A DNA stretch of 64,000 nucleotides from Lactobacillus sp. LL6. GTDB taxonomy: Bacteria; Bacillota; Bacilli; Lactobacillales; Lactobacillaceae. Below are positions 60,457 to 64,000 of the stretch, piece by piece. Location of the stretch: positions 434,001 to 498,000 of the forward strand of contig NZ_VLLR01000001.1 in NCBI RefSeq assembly GCF_007570935.1, read 5' to 3'. The notes under the pieces are model-generated. The model was given only the letters and a program-made list of their open reading frames with translations. It did not search any database and was not told where the DNA came from. Position 1 is the stretch's first letter. Every line of letters starts with the position of its first letter. A program made the translations under genes and the position numbers.

Positions 60457-60489
60457 AAAAAAGCAGACAAATTACTTGTCTGCTTTTTG
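60457..60489. terminator. Bidirectional terminator between wecB and gtrA-like gene
   Basis: AAAAAGCAGACAA and TTGTCTGCTTTTT pair around ATTAC. It overlaps the last codons of the convergent gene. Confidence 0.9.
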
Positions 60490-60993
60490 TTTATGAGCTT
60501 GAAGGCGCATTTTTGCACGTTCAATCATTGTATGCTCTTGTTTTTGAAATACGGAACGAGTTGTTAAGTAGTTAAAAATTCCTACTAAAACTTGGTCAAT
60601 TATTTTTACTAATAGGGCATTTAAGTGAAGCCATGAAAGTCCAACTAACATAATTAATGTATCTGGAATTAAACTAATGATGCGATAAGTAAAAAATACA
60701 ATCAACTTATGCCACTCTGAGTGGTCATGGTCAACGTTATTAGTAAAAACTGCTTTTTGGTTGAAGAAAAATGAAGCTAAGTTAGAAATTATAAAGGCTG
60801 CAGTATTAGAAATAACCATCGCACTGTGCCACCATTGGTGTAAAATCATGAAAGCAACTGTATTAATTAAAGCCGCTAAGAAACCAAAAAACATATAGGC
60901 CCAGAGATTACGATGACGCTTAACTAATTTTTGTCCTAGTTTTCGGATATTAGCTTCATCAGAAACAACCACGTCTTGATTTTTTTTAGCCAT
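60472..60993 (-). CDS. GtrA family membrane protein
   Basis: The 173-residue protein has four transmembrane segments in the GtrA pattern: LWAYMFFGFLAALINTVAFMIL, then AMVISNTAAFIISNLASFFFNQKAVF (the N..A....F..N..F motif), FFTYRIISLIPDTLIML and LLVKIIDQVLVGIFNYLTTRSVF. GtrA proteins are thought to flip undecaprenyl-linked sugars or assist polysaccharide glycosylation. The start overlaps the flavodoxin stop by eight bases (ATGGCTAA), so the two are coupled. Confidence 0.9.
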   Translation of the reverse strand: MAKKNQDVVVSDEANIRKLGQKLVKRHRNLWAYMFFGFLAALINTVAFMILHQWWHSAMVISNTAAFIISNLASFFFNQKAVFTNNVDHDHSEWHKLIVFFTYRIISLIPDTLIMLVGLSWLHLNALLVKIIDQVLVGIFNYLTTRSVFQKQEHTMIERAKMRLQAHKQKADK

Positions 60994-61432
60994 TTAACTT
61001 ATCAGCCATTTCCTTTGCGGCAGTGTCAATTTTATCAATTGCTTCATCATCTGGGGCATTTTCAATAGTTACTGGAGCAGTAATTTCGCTGGCACCAAGT
61101 TCTTTAAAAGCTTTTTCAAAGTCAAAAACATTTTCACAGAAGTGTTCACCATAGGTCTTGTCTCCAGAACCCATTACAGCAAAATACTTCCCAGTAAGAT
61201 CTATAGTTTTTAGTTGGTCATAAAAATCAGCAATTTCATCTGTCATTTTGCCTTCGCCATAAGTGTAAGTAATGAAAATACACAAGTCACTATCCAAGTA
61301 ATCACTTGCATCAGAAAAAGTTACATCACTTGAGTCGACCTCAAAGCCATAATCTAATAAATCTTCTTCTAAAATATCTGCCATATCTTCATCATTACCA
61401 GTCATGCTAGCGTAAACAATTTTTGCTTTCAT
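60986..61432 (-). CDS. Flavodoxin
   Basis: The 148-residue protein has the flavodoxin FMN-phosphate loop region AKIVYASMTGNDEDMADIL, ITYTYGEGKMTDEIADFYDQL in the middle and AVMGSGDKTYGEHFCENVFDFEKAFKELGA for the second flavin loop. It carries low-potential electrons and could receive them from the ferredoxin-NADP reductase at 43656. It is very acidic. It is co-transcribed with the gtrA-like gene downstream. Confidence 0.93.
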   Translation of the reverse strand: MKAKIVYASMTGNDEDMADILEEDLLDYGFEVDSSDVTFSDASDYLDSDLCIFITYTYGEGKMTDEIADFYDQLKTIDLTGKYFAVMGSGDKTYGEHFCENVFDFEKAFKELGASEITAPVTIENAPDDEAIDKIDTAAKEMADKLNG

Positions 61433-61571
61433 TAAATCTCTTCAACCTTTCTTTAATGAGTACAATTTAATATTATACATTATTTTCTTATTTTATCGTA
61501 TTACTTTAGCAAAGTTAACAAAAACGTTATAATTAAAGTATCTATAATTTTTTATAAAAGGAGAAAATATT

Positions 61572-62399
61572 TTGATTACAATTAAATCAGTTCGTGAACT
61601 TAAAGGAATGCAAAAATCAGGTCGATTACTTGCATCAATGTTTGAAGGCTTGCGTGATGTTATTAAACCAGGAATTTCTACTTGGGAAATTGAAGAATTC
61701 TGCCAAGACTTTGTTTCAAGTCGTGGAGGACGTCTTTCAGAGCAAGGCTTTGAAGGATATAAATATGGTACTTGTATTTCAGTAAATGATGAAATTGCTC
61801 ATCAAACCCCAAGAAAAGATCGTATTCTTAAAGAAGGCGATATTGTTAAAGTAGATGTAACTTGCAATCTTGATGGTTATGAAACTGACTCATGTACTAC
61901 TTATCCAGTAGGAAAAATTTCTAAAGCTGATGAAGATTTGATTGAAACTACTAAAAAAGCAATGTATTTAGGAATCGATCAAGCAGTACTTGGTAATCGT
62001 ATTGGGGATATTGGTGCAGCTATTCAGCATTTTGTTGAAGTTGAACATCCATATGGAGATGTTCGTGAACTTGTAGGTCATGGAATCCAGCCAACAATCC
62101 ATGAAGATCCAGAAGTTCCTCACTGGGGTAAAGCAGGTCATGGTCTTCGTCTTCGTGAAGGGATGACTATTACTTGTGAACCAATGGTTGAAGCTGGAGG
62201 AGATTGGCATATTGATCAACGATCAGTTGATGATCCTAATGATGATTGGATTTACTACGCAACTCCAGATGGCTCAAATGCTGCTCAATTTGAACATACT
62301 TTTGCAATTACTGCAGATGGTCCTAAAATTTTGACTTTGCAAAAACCATACGATGGTCTTGAAAAGTACATCCCTCACTTTGATGAAATGGATGACTAA
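61572..62399 (+). CDS. map: Methionine aminopeptidase, type I
   Basis: The 275-residue enzyme removes the initiator methionine. The five metal ligands are in place: DVTCNLDGYETDS (two Asp), GHGIQPTIHEDPEVPHW (His), ITCEPMVEAG (Glu) and FEHTFAIT (Glu). The start is a TTG at 61572 after AAAGGAGAAAA. Compared with short type Ia enzymes there is a slightly longer C-terminus (PYDGLEKYIPHFDEMDD). The yihY-like gene follows directly. Confidence 0.96.
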   Translation: MITIKSVRELKGMQKSGRLLASMFEGLRDVIKPGISTWEIEEFCQDFVSSRGGRLSEQGFEGYKYGTCISVNDEIAHQTPRKDRILKEGDIVKVDVTCNLDGYETDSCTTYPVGKISKADEDLIETTKKAMYLGIDQAVLGNRIGDIGAAIQHFVEVEHPYGDVRELVGHGIQPTIHEDPEVPHWGKAGHGLRLREGMTITCEPMVEAGGDWHIDQRSVDDPNDDWIYYATPDGSNAAQFEHTFAITADGPKILTLQKPYDGLEKYIPHFDEMDD

Positions 62400-62412
62400 T
62401 GGGTGAATTATT

Positions 62413-63330
62413 ATAAAAAAAGAAGGTATTTTACACCATCTGAAAGAATTCTATCCAGTACTTTCAGCTAAAATCTCTAAAGGTGAAATTACTGTCAGTT
62501 CCATTGTAATTGCTTATTATATTTTGTTTTCAATATTTCCAATTATCATTATTGTGGGAAATATTTTACCCTTATTTTCTATCGATATTAATCCCATTGC
62601 AGATTATATAAGGATGGTTTTTCCAGATCGAGTGGCTGAATTTATTATGCCAATAGTTAAGTCTTTGCTGAAAAGTAATTCTACAGGATATATTTCCTTT
62701 GGTATTATATTCGCTATTTGGTCATTTTCATCCTTAGTTAATGCGATTCGGATTGGAATGAATAGAATTTATGGAGTACATAAAACAGAACTTAAACAAA
62801 ATTTTTTGATGGCAATTTGGACTCGCGGTTTTAGTGTTTTTTTAACTACATTAATGATCGTTATTTTTACAGCTGCTGCCTTGATTTTTATTTGGGGACA
62901 GTACATCTTAGAAAATTTGAAACCTTATCTTGCTTTTTCTGTACAAGAAATTCAAAAAATTTTGAGTTATCGGTATCCAGTAGTGATGATTATTATGATT
63001 TTAGCAGTTTGGTATTTAAATTTTGCTTTGCCAAATATCCGCTTGAAAAAACGAGTGATTTGGCCTGGAGTTTTAACAACTGTGGCTGGTTGGAGCATCT
63101 TATCTTACTTGTTTGGTTTTTACTTGAATAATTTTAAAATTAGCTGGGAAAATTATGGTATAGTTGGAACTTTTATTATTTTTATGCTATATCTTAACCT
63201 TAGTTCATTATTATTGTTATTTGGAACTTGTATAAATGCTACGATTATTCAATTGCGGGTTGGTCAAGTGCCTTATTCACCGGGAAGATTGGCAGAATTT
63301 ATTTATTACCGTAGACACAATAAAAGGTAG
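62413..63330 (+). CDS. YihY/BrkB family membrane protein with no canonical start codon
   Basis: The protein is about 305 residues with around six transmembrane segments. The family start region, ISKGEITVSSIVIAYYILFSIFPIII, is followed by FGIIFAIWSFSSLVNAIRIGMNRIYG, and the last third has YGIVGTFIIFMLYLNLSSLLLLFG. The first canonical start is a TTG at 62524, which would cut off the first 37 conserved residues including the start of TM1. Upstream the frame stays open to a stop at 62404 but contains only ATT (62407, 62410) and ATA (62413). ATA lies six bases after GGGTGA, like the spacing at ruvB and yajC, so I use it provisionally. The function of the family is poorly known. Confidence 0.82.
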   Translation: MKKEGILHHLKEFYPVLSAKISKGEITVSSIVIAYYILFSIFPIIIIVGNILPLFSIDINPIADYIRMVFPDRVAEFIMPIVKSLLKSNSTGYISFGIIFAIWSFSSLVNAIRIGMNRIYGVHKTELKQNFLMAIWTRGFSVFLTTLMIVIFTAAALIFIWGQYILENLKPYLAFSVQEIQKILSYRYPVVMIIMILAVWYLNFALPNIRLKKRVIWPGVLTTVAGWSILSYLFGFYLNNFKISWENYGIVGTFIIFMLYLNLSSLLLLFGTCINATIIQLRVGQVPYSPGRLAEFIYYRRHNKR

Positions 63331-63396
63331 CTGAAATATAAACATTTTGGTAAGATAAATCAGAGGGTAGAATTTATGTAGAAAGTGTGTGTTATT

Positions 63397-64000
63397 ATGA
63401 AGGTCAGAAAAGCAGTTATTCCAGCAGCTGGTTTAGGTACTAGATTTTTACCAGCAACTAAGGCTATGCCTAAAGAAATGTTGCCAATCGTTGATAAACC
63501 AACTATTCAATTTATTGTTGAAGAAGCTAAAAAATCAGGAATTGAAGATATTTTAATTGTTACTGGTAAAAATAAGCGTTCAATTGAAGATCATTTTGAT
63601 GCAAATCCTGAACTTGAACAAGATTTGGAAGAAAAAGGTAAAACTAACTTACTGCATTTAACTCAAGCAATTACTAACTTGGGAATTAACTTATACTTTA
63701 CACGTCAACCACATCCAGCAGGTCTTGGAGATGCAATCTTGCGTGCAAGAAGTTTTGTTGGAGACGAACCATTTGCAGTTATGCTTGGCGATGATTTAAT
63801 GGATGATAAGACTCCATTAACTAAGCAATTAATTGATCGCTACGATAAAACTCATGCCTCAACAATTGCAGTTATGAAAGTTCCTCATGAAGAAGTTTCT
63901 AAATATGGTGTAATTGCTCCGAGTGATGAAATTGAACCTGGATTGATTAATGTTGATTCATTTGTAGAAAAACCTGAAGTAGATAAAGCTCCAAGTGACT
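63397..64000 (+). CDS. galU: UTP--glucose-1-phosphate uridylyltransferase, 3' end outside window
   Basis: The first 201 residues are visible. The nucleotidyltransferase motif is [62 protein letters not shown] follows, then the active-site [34 protein letters not shown] region. It makes UDP-glucose for glycolipids, teichoic-acid decoration, exopolysaccharide and the Leloir pathway. The full length should be about 300 residues. Confidence 0.95.
   Translation, partial: MKVRKAVIPAAGLGTRFLPATKAMPKEMLPIVDKPTIQFIVEEAKKSGIEDILIVTGKNKRSIEDHFDANPELEQDLEEKGKTNLLHLTQAITNLGINLYFTRQPHPAGLGDAILRARSFVGDEPFAVMLGDDLMDDKTPLTKQLIDRYDKTHASTIAVMKVPHEEVSKYGVIAPSDEIEPGLINVDSFVEKPEVDKAPSD

Noticed and set aside
62399-62416. 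ATG-started micro-frame MGELL overlapping the map stop, as a frameshift entry to yihY
   Set aside because: No convincing slippery sequence links it to the yihY frame; a non-AUG start fits the spacing better.

Overview
The window is a low-GC Firmicutes chromosome segment, almost certainly from Lactobacillus sensu stricto (the delbrueckii/acidophilus/gasseri group). The evidence is a lactobacillar 16S gene, a helveticin J-type protein, the pepQ-ccpA divergent pair, pepV, an SMK (SAM-III) riboswitch ahead of metK, and strongly AT-rich codon use. I could not settle the species. There is no phage, transposon, IS element or CRISPR array; nearly all of it is core genome with conserved Firmicutes gene order.

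Layout. 1-2.8 kb: partial ABC-F ATPase, the redox regulator Rex and a helveticin J-like protein. 2.9-7.6 kb: a divergent sucrose locus, scrB-scrR on the minus strand and scrA on the plus strand, with two matching operators, two mirrored promoters and two cre sites. 7.6-10.3 kb: a small membrane protein, then groES-groEL behind a CIRCE operator and a second CIRCE-like hairpin. 10.4-22 kb: DNA repair and recombination (mutS, mutL, ruvA, ruvB), yajC, zwf, dinB, nrnA and a DEAD-box helicase. 22-34 kb: T-box-alaS, ireB, ruvX, DUF1292, mutS2, trxA, mscL, yslB, murI, rdgB, mscS and two envelope-stress-type small proteins. 33-39 kb: pepQ/ccpA, an orphan amino-acid-type binding lipoprotein, pepV and a secreted glycerophosphodiesterase. 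39-44.6 kb: a yunD-yutD-yutF-like cluster, a DedA protein and a ferredoxin-NADP reductase.

44.6-50.9 kb is one rrn operon (three promoters, 16S-23S-5S) followed by tRNA-Asn, -Ser, -Val and -Asp, and then a separate tRNA-Glu/tRNA-Val unit with its own rrn-like promoter. 50.9-64 kb holds metK under an SMK box, a DHA2 efflux pump, a PAP2 phosphatase, T-box-leuS, a MurJ/SpoVB-like flippase, two very small membrane-peptide ORFs, wecB, gtrA, a flavodoxin, map, a YihY-type membrane protein and the 5' part of galU. The flippase, WecB, GtrA and GalU all serve envelope polysaccharide or nucleotide-sugar supply.

The most unusual observations are these. Two genes (ferredoxin-NADP reductase and yihY) have no AUG/GUG/UUG at the position their conserved N-terminus demands, and instead have an AUC or AUA/AUU codon correctly spaced from a Shine-Dalgarno sequence. 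MutL has lost the residues of its endonuclease motifs. A 28-residue hydrophobic peptide gene with its own Shine-Dalgarno sequence and terminator lies near a good cre site. Two exact-geometry CIRCE elements flank the groESL promoter, one of them doubling as a terminator-like hairpin. No clearly new multi-gene system is visible.
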